A stretch of DNA of 64,000 bases from Providencia sp. GTDB lineage: Bacteria > Pseudomonadota > Gammaproteobacteria > Enterobacterales > Enterobacteriaceae. The position numbers and the translations under genes were made by a program. Shown here in pieces: positions 44,728 through 51,960 of the stretch (position 1 is its first letter; each line of letters starts with the position of its first letter). The DNA lies in assembly GCF_003533305.1 (NCBI RefSeq), contig NZ_DOEH01000026.1, positions 1 through 64,000 on the forward strand, in the 5' to 3' direction. The notes below the pieces were generated by a model. The model was not told the origin of the DNA, ran no database searches, and worked only from the letters and a program-made list of their open reading frames with translations.

Positions 44728-46341
44728 TTATGTTCTACGTTTTACAGCTAATTTCTGAGCAACTAAATATCCTGAGCCGCCACCAAGACCGGGACCTGGA
44801 TGAGTTGAGGCTCCAATATGAAATAGATTTTTCACTGCGGTTTGATGTGTTTTTGTTTGCCCTGATGCAGCAAAAGGACGTAACCAGAAAAATTGATCAG
44901 GTGAGCAGGTTCCTGAATAAGGATCGCCACCAACCAGATTACAGTTGTAATTCTCTAAATCTGCTGGAGAAATTACTTTTCGTCCAACAATTAAGGAAGT
45001 AAAACCAGGCATGACCAACTCTAAACGTTGCTGGATTCTATCCGCGACTGCTTCACGGACAGTTTCATTCCAACGACCATCCGCTGGAACTGTAATTTCC
45101 CCTGCCGCATCACCTTTTAATTGACGAGGTAATTCTTGCATCTGGATCCATAAGATCCACCCACCATCAGGGGCTCTACTTGGATCTAATGCGGTTGGCT
45201 GGCCAATACCAAAAGTCGGCCTGTCAGGTAAATAACCATTATTCGCTTGTGTTACCGATAGGCAAACTTGTTCCATGCTTTCCGTAAAATGCACTAAAGG
45301 CACATTGCGCAATTCAGGGTTACACCATGGTGGCGGCGCACTCAATGCAAAATGGATTTGCATACCTGCTCGCCCATAACGGTAACCTTTTGCGCTTTGC
45401 ATCACTTGGGGAGAAACATCATCAAGCAATGAGCCATACAACTGAGTCGGCGTCACATTGCACACCACACTTTCAGTGGCATTGAACACTTCACCATTTG
45501 CAATGACACCCGTCGCTCGACTATTTTTTCCACTGCCTTGAGTGATAATTTTCTCAACATGCATTCCCGTTTGTAATTGACCGCCGTGCTCTTCAATGAC
45601 TTTGGCAAAAGCCTCGACAATACGGAAACTTCCCCCTTTAACAACCGGCATTCCACCTGCAACAACCGCGGCAAAAGTAAGCTTACCAATCAACGCTGAA
45701 CTAGCTTCATCAGGCCCGAGTCCAGTGTGCAACACCCATGGAGCCATCAGCGCGCGACTAAAATCATGCTGTAATTCACGTTCAGACCAACGACGAAAAC
45801 TTTCAACACCCGACTTAGCGAAATCAAGCAACCCATCAACGCCACGTTTACGCCACTCGGAAAACAATAGCTTTAACATGCCACCGCTATACGGATTCTG
45901 TCCTAACAAACCAAAAGTTAGCGCCGCATCTTCTGTAAATAATTTATCGGCCATCCGACGAAAGACCAAACCATCACCAGGAGCAATACTATCGAGTTGC
46001 TTAGCCGCTTCAGCAATATCACGTTTTAAAGCAATTGATTTACCATCCGGTTGAACCAATCCGGTTGAATAATCACATTGCGCAAATTCCAAACCCTGTT
46101 TTTTTAAATAGGGTTCGAGCTCTTGATAACCAGGACTGCCCACAAATAAGGAATACCAGCAAGAAAGCAGGTCATGGGTATAGCCTTCAAATAAATTTTC
46201 TGTACGAATACAGCCACCTAAGCTTTCATTTCGCTCAAGCACTAAAACCGATTTTCCGCGTACTGCCAATAAAGCGGCACACATTAATGAGTTCATTCCA
46301 CTGCCAACAACAATGACTTGTGGATCGGAGAATGTTGCCAT
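44728..46341 (-). CDS. Phytoene dehydrogenase-like FAD oxidoreductase
   Basis: A 537-residue flavoprotein with N-terminal dinucleotide fold VVGSGMNSLMCAALLAVRGKSVLVLERNESLGG and the C-terminal FAD motif LFHIGASTHPGPGLGGGSG. It belongs to the large phytoene-dehydrogenase-like family (COG1233), many members of which act on non-carotenoid substrates. No other carotenoid gene is near. It is embedded between the cyclase-family hydrolase (3 bp upstream) and the channel gene. A role in oxidising an indole intermediate, for example dioxindole to isatin, is a hypothesis only. Confidence 0.82.
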   Translation of the reverse strand: MATFSDPQVIVVGSGMNSLMCAALLAVRGKSVLVLERNESLGGCIRTENLFEGYTHDLLSCWYSLFVGSPGYQELEPYLKKQGLEFAQCDYSTGLVQPDGKSIALKRDIAEAAKQLDSIAPGDGLVFRRMADKLFTEDAALTFGLLGQNPYSGGMLKLLFSEWRKRGVDGLLDFAKSGVESFRRWSERELQHDFSRALMAPWVLHTGLGPDEASSALIGKLTFAAVVAGGMPVVKGGSFRIVEAFAKVIEEHGGQLQTGMHVEKIITQGSGKNSRATGVIANGEVFNATESVVCNVTPTQLYGSLLDDVSPQVMQSAKGYRYGRAGMQIHFALSAPPPWCNPELRNVPLVHFTESMEQVCLSVTQANNGYLPDRPTFGIGQPTALDPSRAPDGGWILWIQMQELPRQLKGDAAGEITVPADGRWNETVREAVADRIQQRLELVMPGFTSLIVGRKVISPADLENYNCNLVGGDPYSGTCSPDQFFWLRPFAASGQTKTHQTAVKNLFHIGASTHPGPGLGGGSGYLVAQKLAVKRRT

Positions 46342-46344
46342 AAC

Positions 46345-47127
46345 TCACCCCACAAGTGCGAGTACACGTAAAGGACTACCAGAACCGCCTTCAATTTTCA
46401 AAGGCGCAGCCACAATTACCACTCCTGTTGCAGGCAGTTGATCGAGATTTTTCAAACATTGCAGGCCATATTTGTTATTGCCATGCATTAAAGTGTGGCA
46501 TGGATAAGGCACAGGCCAAGCGTAGGATTGCCCTGCGTCGGTATTGATAGTTTCAACACCAAAACCTTTTACATCACGCTGATGAATAAGCCACTCGACC
46601 GCCTCTTGAGAAGGCCCCGGCGTATGAGCGCCGTCTTCACGCATATTGACATACGCTTCTGGATTATCTGATTTTTTCGACCAATCAGTTCTAAACAAAA
46701 CCCAAGCATTTGATGGAATTTTTCCGTGTTTAACTTCCCACTGTTGTAAGAAATCGACAGTCAGTACCCAATCCGAATTTTGTGCCACTTCTTTACTCGC
46801 ATCAACAACCACAGCTGGGGCAACAAAGTGGTGCACAGGGATGGTATCAACGGTGTTATTGGCTTGATCTTTACCACTTATCCAATGAATCGGGGCGTCA
46901 AAGTGGGTGCCAGTATGTTCACCACAACTAAAATTATTCCAATACCATGCAGGGCCATTGTCATCATAGCGGGAGATTTGCTCCATACTAAATGACCATA
47001 CCTGTCCGAATTGCTCCGGCAGTTGCAGCGCAGGAAAAGACGGTGATAGCGTCTGTGTCAGGTCGATAACCTGAATATTGCCTTGTTGTAATTGCGTGGC
47101 AAATGACATTAATAATTGCTGATCCAT
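46345..47127 (-). CDS. Cyclase-family metal hydrolase (isatin hydrolase / IifB-like)
   Basis: A 260-residue protein of the cyclase/kynurenine-formamidase family. The metal site motif HTGTHFDAPIHW supplies His71, His75, Asp77 and His81. Known relatives include the Mn-dependent isatin hydrolases, which open isatin to isatinate, and IifB of Acinetobacter indole degradation, which acts on 3-hydroxyindolin-2-one. Its place 14 bp after the flavin reductase and monooxygenase genes supports action on an oxidised indole. Isatin or dioxindole ring opening is inferred. Confidence 0.85.
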   Translation of the reverse strand: MDQQLLMSFATQLQQGNIQVIDLTQTLSPSFPALQLPEQFGQVWSFSMEQISRYDDNGPAWYWNNFSCGEHTGTHFDAPIHWISGKDQANNTVDTIPVHHFVAPAVVVDASKEVAQNSDWVLTVDFLQQWEVKHGKIPSNAWVLFRTDWSKKSDNPEAYVNMREDGAHTPGPSQEAVEWLIHQRDVKGFGVETINTDAGQSYAWPVPYPCHTLMHGNNKYGLQCLKNLDQLPATGVVIVAAPLKIEGGSGSPLRVLALVG

Positions 47128-47141
47128 AGTGTCTCCTGCGC

Positions 47142-47678
47142 CTAGAGCGCGTCATGTAAAGCAGTAAAAGCACCGCTATGAAAAACTAAAGGTTTACCCG
47201 TTTCACTGCCGATACGGCGAACATGTCCAACCATTAATAGATGGTCACCAATGTGATCCTGTTTGTGATTTTCACAAACTAAAGTGACGATAGCCCCATG
47301 TAATGCAGGTAAACCTTCTGGCGTAATATGAATGGCAACATTCTCAAATTTATTTTCAATACGAGGATTCGCAAAACGCATGGCTAGCTCTTGGTGATCC
47401 TTACCCAAAATATTAATAGTGAAATGCTGGCAATCACGAAATGCTGCTAAGTTCGGCGAATGGTTAACTAAACTCCATAACACTAGCGGAGGATCGAGTG
47501 AAAGGGATGCAAATGAGTTAATGGTCAACCCAACATCACGACCATCCGCAGTACGCGTCGTGACGATTGCCACCCCTGTCGGGTAGCAACCAAGTAAATT
47601 GCGCAACGTTTTTGATTCAAATTCGGTATGACCCCATTGGCTGTCACACATTAGCGTATCCTCTGCAATCATAGACAT
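47142..47678 (-). CDS. Flavin reductase partner of the indole monooxygenase (StyB/IifD-like)
   Basis: A 178-residue short-chain flavin reductase with family segments LRNLLGCYPTGVAIVTTRTADGRDVGLTINSFASLSLDPPLVLWSL and HFTINILGKDHQELAMRFA. Two-component styrene and indole monooxygenases need such a protein to supply reduced FAD. It follows the monooxygenase gene by 15 bp, as in sty and iif operons. Confidence 0.92.
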   Translation of the reverse strand: MSMIAEDTLMCDSQWGHTEFESKTLRNLLGCYPTGVAIVTTRTADGRDVGLTINSFASLSLDPPLVLWSLVNHSPNLAAFRDCQHFTINILGKDHQELAMRFANPRIENKFENVAIHITPEGLPALHGAIVTLVCENHKQDHIGDHLLMVGHVRRIGSETGKPLVFHSGAFTALHDAL

Positions 47679-47693
47679 ACTGATTCCTTCCCG

Positions 47694-48938
47694 TTAAGCG
47701 CGGGCTTCTTCCATCATTTGAGATTGAATATAGGCTTCGCAGGCTTGCCCATCTTTCCACCATGGGAATAATACTGGCGGATAGTTAAAAGCATTCGCGA
47801 TAGTATGGGCGAGTGATGGCAATTGTTGCGCCGCACCTAATAAGTGCAAAATATGAGGCTCTGGCGGGGCTAATAACGAATTAGTCCATTCCACAACATT
47901 GCGGCCGTATTTCCAGAATTGCTCGAATGTTTCAGTCATCCACTCCGCGGTATAAGCCTTGTCTCCATGCGCTAAAATCGCGTCATAATAGACTTTGCAC
48001 GCTTTGGTGGCATTGTTAGAACCTTGTCCTGTGAGTGGATCATTGGTCACTAATGCATCCCCTAATCCGAACACTACCTTGCCCGATGGCAATGTCAGAA
48101 CAGGTTTACGTACCGTTGGTGCAAAACGACCCGCCAGAATACCGTTATCATCGGTCAACTCGATATTGCGGCAACGATCCGCTTCCCAAGGTAAATATGT
48201 GTTGAGGATCTTTTTGCTATAAGCCAAATGTTCTTGTGGAGTACGCGCTTCATTCCATTGATCCATCGGCCCCCCCGGAACGCCTTCAAATACCATGATG
48301 TGACAATCGCCACTATTAGTAAGTGAGGGAAACACAAAATATTCGCCAATACCGGGGATCAAATTAAAGGAGACTTGTGAATATTCTGGCGTTGGTAACA
48401 TGCCATGAACATAAGTCAGCGCTAATGCGCGCTGTGGCTTATCATAGGGTGAGCGAGATGCATCACGCTCGAGAAGTTTGACTATCTCGCCTTTACCACC
48501 TGCCAGTATCACTAAATCATGAGTTTCAGCTAAACGCTCAAGCTCAGCAACACCCACATCTTCGATGCGCAAATTACCGCCACGAGCGGCAAATAGCTCC
48601 ATCCAGTAAGGCATTTTGATTCGTTGATCAACTGCCTGTGCATAGTTATCTAAGCGAGAACGCCATGTGATCGCTTTTTCACCCGGTTTTTCTGGGTGGG
48701 GAACGGTAAAGCCAATACCTTCAACGGGTGGGCATTCGTCTTCCCAAAAGTTAATTCCAAGGTCACGCTCAAATTGCAGTGAAATATCAAACATACATTG
48801 GCTAGACATCACGCGACCATTTTTGACATCATCCGGTGTACGGTTAGTGGCGACGGTGACTTCATAACCTTTGTTCAAGAGGCCTAAAGCCAATGGCATA
48901 CCCGCTTGACCACCACCTACGATTGCAATACGACGCAT
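47694..48938 (-). CDS. Styrene/indole monooxygenase, StyA/IifC-like
   Basis: A 414-residue group E flavoprotein monooxygenase. It starts RRIAIVGGGQAGMPLALGLL, then has SLQFERDLGINFWEDE and the late GDALVTNDPLTGQGSNNATK motif of the StyA family. Group E enzymes use FADH2 from a separate reductase to epoxidise styrene or the 2,3-bond of indole; indole-specific members (IifC) begin indole degradation. The partners downstream (reductase, cyclase-family hydrolase) and upstream (SDR) match the iif set and not the styrene set, which needs styC/D genes. Indole is therefore the favoured substrate. Confidence 0.9.
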   Translation of the reverse strand: MRRIAIVGGGQAGMPLALGLLNKGYEVTVATNRTPDDVKNGRVMSSQCMFDISLQFERDLGINFWEDECPPVEGIGFTVPHPEKPGEKAITWRSRLDNYAQAVDQRIKMPYWMELFAARGGNLRIEDVGVAELERLAETHDLVILAGGKGEIVKLLERDASRSPYDKPQRALALTYVHGMLPTPEYSQVSFNLIPGIGEYFVFPSLTNSGDCHIMVFEGVPGGPMDQWNEARTPQEHLAYSKKILNTYLPWEADRCRNIELTDDNGILAGRFAPTVRKPVLTLPSGKVVFGLGDALVTNDPLTGQGSNNATKACKVYYDAILAHGDKAYTAEWMTETFEQFWKYGRNVVEWTNSLLAPPEPHILHLLGAAQQLPSLAHTIANAFNYPPVLFPWWKDGQACEAYIQSQMMEEARA

Positions 48939-48973
48939 AGTTTATTCCTCAATGAAATTAAAATGATGATGTC

Positions 48974-49759
48974 TTATTCAGCAAGACGGGGAATTGCGGG
49001 TTTAGCCTGTTCAGGCCCCATAGCGGAGTAACCGCCATCGACAGCGTAATCTGCGCCAGTAACAAAACTTGCCAGATCAGAAAGTAGGAAAGCCACCACC
49101 TGAGCAATTTCTTCAGGGTCGCCAACACGTTTTAATAGGTGATAATCAGCCGCAACGCGGTCTGTTTTTTGACGATCGCCACCCGTAATTTCATCCATCA
49201 CTCGAGACCATGTCCAACCGGGAGATACCGAATTCACTCGTATTCCCTCGGCGGCATAATCCATCGCTTGGCTGCGTGTCACTTCAAGTAAGGTTGATTT
49301 TGATGCGGGATAAAGCCAACGGCCTGTCTGGGCGACAGAAGATGAAATACTGGTAAAATTAACAATCGCGCCTTTGCCTGCTTTTACAAAATGCGCTTTA
49401 GCAAATTGTGCCGCCATGACAGCACTAACAACGTTAATATTCAAAGCAGTGAGCCAATCCTGCCTTGTGGATGACTGGCCTTCATCAAGATAAGTGGCAG
49501 CCAGATTAACTAAAAAATCGAGTTGACCATATTTTTGCGCAACTCTATCAATACCTTGTTTAAGCTGTTGATCATCAGTAATATCAACCGCTAAAAAATC
49601 GATACTAGGCTCAGACTGAGCGACTTTTTCGCCATTAATTCTATCGATATCAAAAATGGTGACTTTAACACCATAAGAGCTCAATATTTTCGCCACTGTT
49701 GCGCCAATCTTAGTTGCGCCTCCGGTGACAATTGCAACTTTCCCCTGCAAACCTTTCAT
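48974..49759 (-). CDS. Short-chain dehydrogenase (IifA-like), first gene of the indole operon
   Basis: The ATG at 49759 has GAAGAGGG at good spacing; an 18-codon upstream extension is rejected. The 261-residue SDR has a nucleotide motif VTGGATKIGATVA (the usual TGxxxGIG with a Lys), NLAA, and the catalytic Ser137-140, Tyr150 and Lys154 (SISSSVAQTGRWLYPASKS). IifA of Acinetobacter oxidises indole-2,3-dihydrodiol to 3-hydroxyindolin-2-one. The same step is proposed here. Confidence 0.88.
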   Translation of the reverse strand: MKGLQGKVAIVTGGATKIGATVAKILSSYGVKVTIFDIDRINGEKVAQSEPSIDFLAVDITDDQQLKQGIDRVAQKYGQLDFLVNLAATYLDEGQSSTRQDWLTALNINVVSAVMAAQFAKAHFVKAGKGAIVNFTSISSSVAQTGRWLYPASKSTLLEVTRSQAMDYAAEGIRVNSVSPGWTWSRVMDEITGGDRQKTDRVAADYHLLKRVGDPEEIAQVVAFLLSDLASFVTGADYAVDGGYSAMGPEQAKPAIPRLAE

Positions 49760-49917
49760 TTTTGTGCCCTCTTCTTGCTCATTCGAAACAATGCACTCAC
49801 AAATAATTAACATGACTTATCATTGCGCAAAAAAAGGAAAAATCGGTAGCCGCTATACGCAAAGATTATCCAATCAGCGCGGCAATTTGAGAAATAAAGT
49901 GATGATATAATTAGACA

Positions 49918-49943
49918 AATAGCCACATTAAGCAGTGGCTATC
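49918..49943 (-). terminator. Possible terminator of soxR
   Basis: TAGCCAC/GTGGCTA form a 7-bp stem with an 8-base loop about 70 bp beyond the soxR stop codon. On the minus strand only a short broken T-run (TTTGTCT) follows, so efficiency is doubtful. Confidence 0.4.
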
Positions 49944-50011
49944 CAAAAAATGAAAAGTGTGAGTTACCACTATGAAAAGAAAAAGGGATAAAATATTGCG
50001 CCATAATCGCT

Positions 50012-50515
50012 TTATGGACGTTCTAAAATTTGTGCTCCTGGGCCTCGACTTCCTAAAAAATCCTCAGGGTTGCGCAATGGACAATCGCTGAGTGAGAGAC
50101 AGCCACAGCCAATACAGTGATCTAACTCATTACGTAAACGAGTTAACTGTTTGATTCGTCGATCTAAAGATGTTTTCCATTGCGTTGACATCTCTTTCCA
50201 TTGCTCAGAAGTTAGCTTACTGTTAGCCGGAAAACGTCCCAGCGCATCTTGAATCTCCTTCAAAGGGATACCTGTACTTTGAGCGACTTTAATAATAGCG
50301 ATATAACGCAGCACAATGGGTGGAAAACGTCGCTGATTTCCTTGTGTTCGGGTACTTTGAATCAATCCTTTTGACTCATAAAAATGCACCGTGGATACCG
50401 CCACTCCAGAACGACTCGCAACCTCACCTACCGTTAAAGCCCTACTAAAATCAATGGGTTCTTCTTTGACTTCCCTTATTTTTATCGTTTTTGTGTCTTT
50501 GTTTTCCATTTTCAT
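50012..50515 (-). CDS. soxR: SoxR, redox-sensing MerR-family regulator
   Basis: A 167-residue protein with an N-terminal MerR helix-turn-helix ([26 protein letters not shown]) and the diagnostic [2Fe-2S] cysteines Cys134, Cys137, Cys139 and Cys145 in [16 protein letters not shown]. Its N-terminus is a few residues longer than E. coli SoxR. SoxR is activated by oxidation by redox-cycling compounds such as phenazines and quinones. It is divergent from the RND efflux operon, and a SoxR box lies 15 bp from its start. No soxS-like gene is present beside it, so the pump appears to be a direct target. Confidence 0.95.
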   Translation of the reverse strand: MKMENKDTKTIKIREVKEEPIDFSRALTVGEVASRSGVAVSTVHFYESKGLIQSTRTQGNQRRFPPIVLRYIAIIKVAQSTGIPLKEIQDALGRFPANSKLTSEQWKEMSTQWKTSLDRRIKQLTRLRNELDHCIGCGCLSLSDCPLRNPEDFLGSRGPGAQILERP

Positions 50516-50525
50516 ACACCTTTGC

Positions 50526-50556
50526 TTGACCTCAACTTAACTTAAGGTTTTATAGT
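50526..50556 (+). promoter_or_regulatory. SoxR box and promoter of the efflux operon
   Basis: CCTCAACTTAACTTAAGG (50530-50547) matches the SoxR operator CCTCAAGTTAACTTGAGG at 16 of 18 bases. It lies between -35 TTGACC (50526-50531) and -10 TATAGT (50551-50556), which are 19 bp apart, the overlong spacing that MerR-type activators correct. It should drive the RND genes and repress soxR. Confidence 0.92.
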
Positions 50557-50605
50557 GCCCCACTCTGCACTTGTCAATTAAAGTTATTTTTAAGGGGGAG
50601 GCACT

Positions 50606-50829
50606 ATGTCATCGATAATCAACAAAATTTTAGAGAGCAACAAGTGTGGATTATTACTCAGGTGTTGATCTTAGTTTTATTTGCTTCAACCAGCTTAGCC
50701 AAAATCACAATATTTTGGGCAATCGAACATGTGCACTTATGGGTGAGTTAATAGTGGTGGCTATTACTGAACATTTTCGGCGTCTGTATTTCACGCAAAC
50801 TGCGTAAAAGTAGTAGGAAACTAGAATGA
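50606..50829 (+). pseudogene. Small membrane protein frame between SoxR promoter and efflux genes, apparently disrupted
   Basis: An ATG at 50606 with AAGGGGGAGG before it codes only 20 residues. A different frame entered directly after it reads IDNQQNFREQQ then a hydrophobic helix (WIITQVLILVLFASTSLA) and ...AIEHVHLWVS, stopping at 50749-50751. A one-base deletion near 50609 would explain the frame break. Alternatively a GTG at 50644 starts a 35-residue membrane protein ending at 50751. The same frame continues after two stops and ends in an ATGA overlap with the next gene, which hints at an originally longer upstream gene. Confidence 0.45.
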
Positions 50830-51950
50830 CTAAAAAAAATATGAATAAAAAAACAATAATAACCTTCTGTGTAATATTACTCACAATAGGTAGTGGCGCA
50901 GCCATCTATTCGACTTATGCACAACATGATGAAAATAAACAAACCGCTTATCAATATCCTTCTGTCAAAGTAGCCTTAGCACCCGTCACTTTAGCGAGTG
51001 CCCCTCGTACATTTTATGGCGTAGGCGAATTAGAAGCTGGCAACCAAGTTTTTGTTGCCGCGGAAACTCAAGGTCGTATTACTAAAATCTATTTTGAATC
51101 TGGTCAGCAAGTTAAAAAAGGCCAACTTTTAGTTCAACTCAATGATGCCGTCGAACAAGCTGATTTGACTCGCTATCAAGCACAAATGCGCAATGCAACA
51201 CGCTTGTATGATAGAACACGCTCACTAGCAACTCAGCACTTAGTAGCAGAGGCTCAAGTTGATAGTACCCGAGCAGAACGAGATATCGCCCAAGGACTTA
51301 TTTTACAAACCCATGCCTTGATCGCCCAAAAAGCTATTCACGCCCCTTTTGATGGCGTCATTGGTATTCGTCAAGTGCATGATGGACAATATTTAAGCCC
51401 TGGGGAAGCCATTGCTAGCCTCGTTGATACTCAAACATTAAAGCTCAATTTTTCATTAGACGAACAAGCTTCACCTGAACTACACCAAGGACAACTTGTT
51501 GATATTTCTGTCGATGCTTACCCCGGAAAAGTCTTTCCCGCTCGCATTACCGCTATTGACCCACTCATTGGCAAATCACGGACTATCGCCCTACAAGCCA
51601 CATTAAATAATAGCGATGGCACATTAAAATCTGGCATGTATGCCAATGTTAATGTTGTTCGCCAAGTGAGTAATGAAGTGCTGACGATCCCTGAAACAGC
51701 AGTAACGTATACCGCTTACGGTGACACTGTTTTTATTACAAAGGGGAGTGGTAATGCCATGACTGCAAAACGAATTTCAGTCAAAACCGGTCAACGCTGG
51801 AATGGAAAAATCGAGATAGAACAAGGTTTAAAAGCAAATGATCAAGTCGTCACTTCAGGGCAATTACGTCTAAATGATGGTTCGCCAATCACGCCTATAG
51901 CGCAAGATACATTATCTCAACCGATGATAGATACGGCTCAAGGTTCATAA
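50826..51950 (+). CDS. RND efflux periplasmic adaptor (membrane fusion protein)
   Basis: A 374-residue HlyD/AcrA-type adaptor. An N-terminal membrane or signal segment (TIITFCVILLTIGSGAAIYST) is followed by barrel-sandwich halves (GELEAGNQVFVAAETQGRITKIYFESGQQVKKGQLLVQLN and HAPFDGVIGIRQVHDGQYLSPGEAIASLVD) around a short coiled-coil hairpin. No lipobox Cys is seen. It links the RND pump to an outer-membrane channel. It is under the SoxR box and 10 bp ahead of the pump gene. It resembles the MexH type by context. Confidence 0.92.
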   Translation: MTKKNMNKKTIITFCVILLTIGSGAAIYSTYAQHDENKQTAYQYPSVKVALAPVTLASAPRTFYGVGELEAGNQVFVAAETQGRITKIYFESGQQVKKGQLLVQLNDAVEQADLTRYQAQMRNATRLYDRTRSLATQHLVAEAQVDSTRAERDIAQGLILQTHALIAQKAIHAPFDGVIGIRQVHDGQYLSPGEAIASLVDTQTLKLNFSLDEQASPELHQGQLVDISVDAYPGKVFPARITAIDPLIGKSRTIALQATLNNSDGTLKSGMYANVNVVRQVSNEVLTIPETAVTYTAYGDTVFITKGSGNAMTAKRISVKTGQRWNGKIEIEQGLKANDQVVTSGQLRLNDGSPITPIAQDTLSQPMIDTAQGS

Positions 51951-51960
51951 GGAAGACGCT

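Noticed and set aside
44728..46341. Carotenoid biosynthesis (phytoene dehydrogenase)
   Set aside because: The family is broad, no other carotenoid gene is near, and the gene lies inside an indole oxidation operon.
47142..48938. Styrene degradation genes
   Set aside because: The monooxygenase and reductase are StyAB-like, but styrene oxide isomerase and phenylacetaldehyde dehydrogenase genes are absent, while iif-type partners are present.
50557..50825. A soxS gene between soxR and the efflux genes
   Set aside because: No frame with an AraC-type helix-turn-helix exists there; the spacer is under 300 bp and codes at most a small hydrophobic protein.
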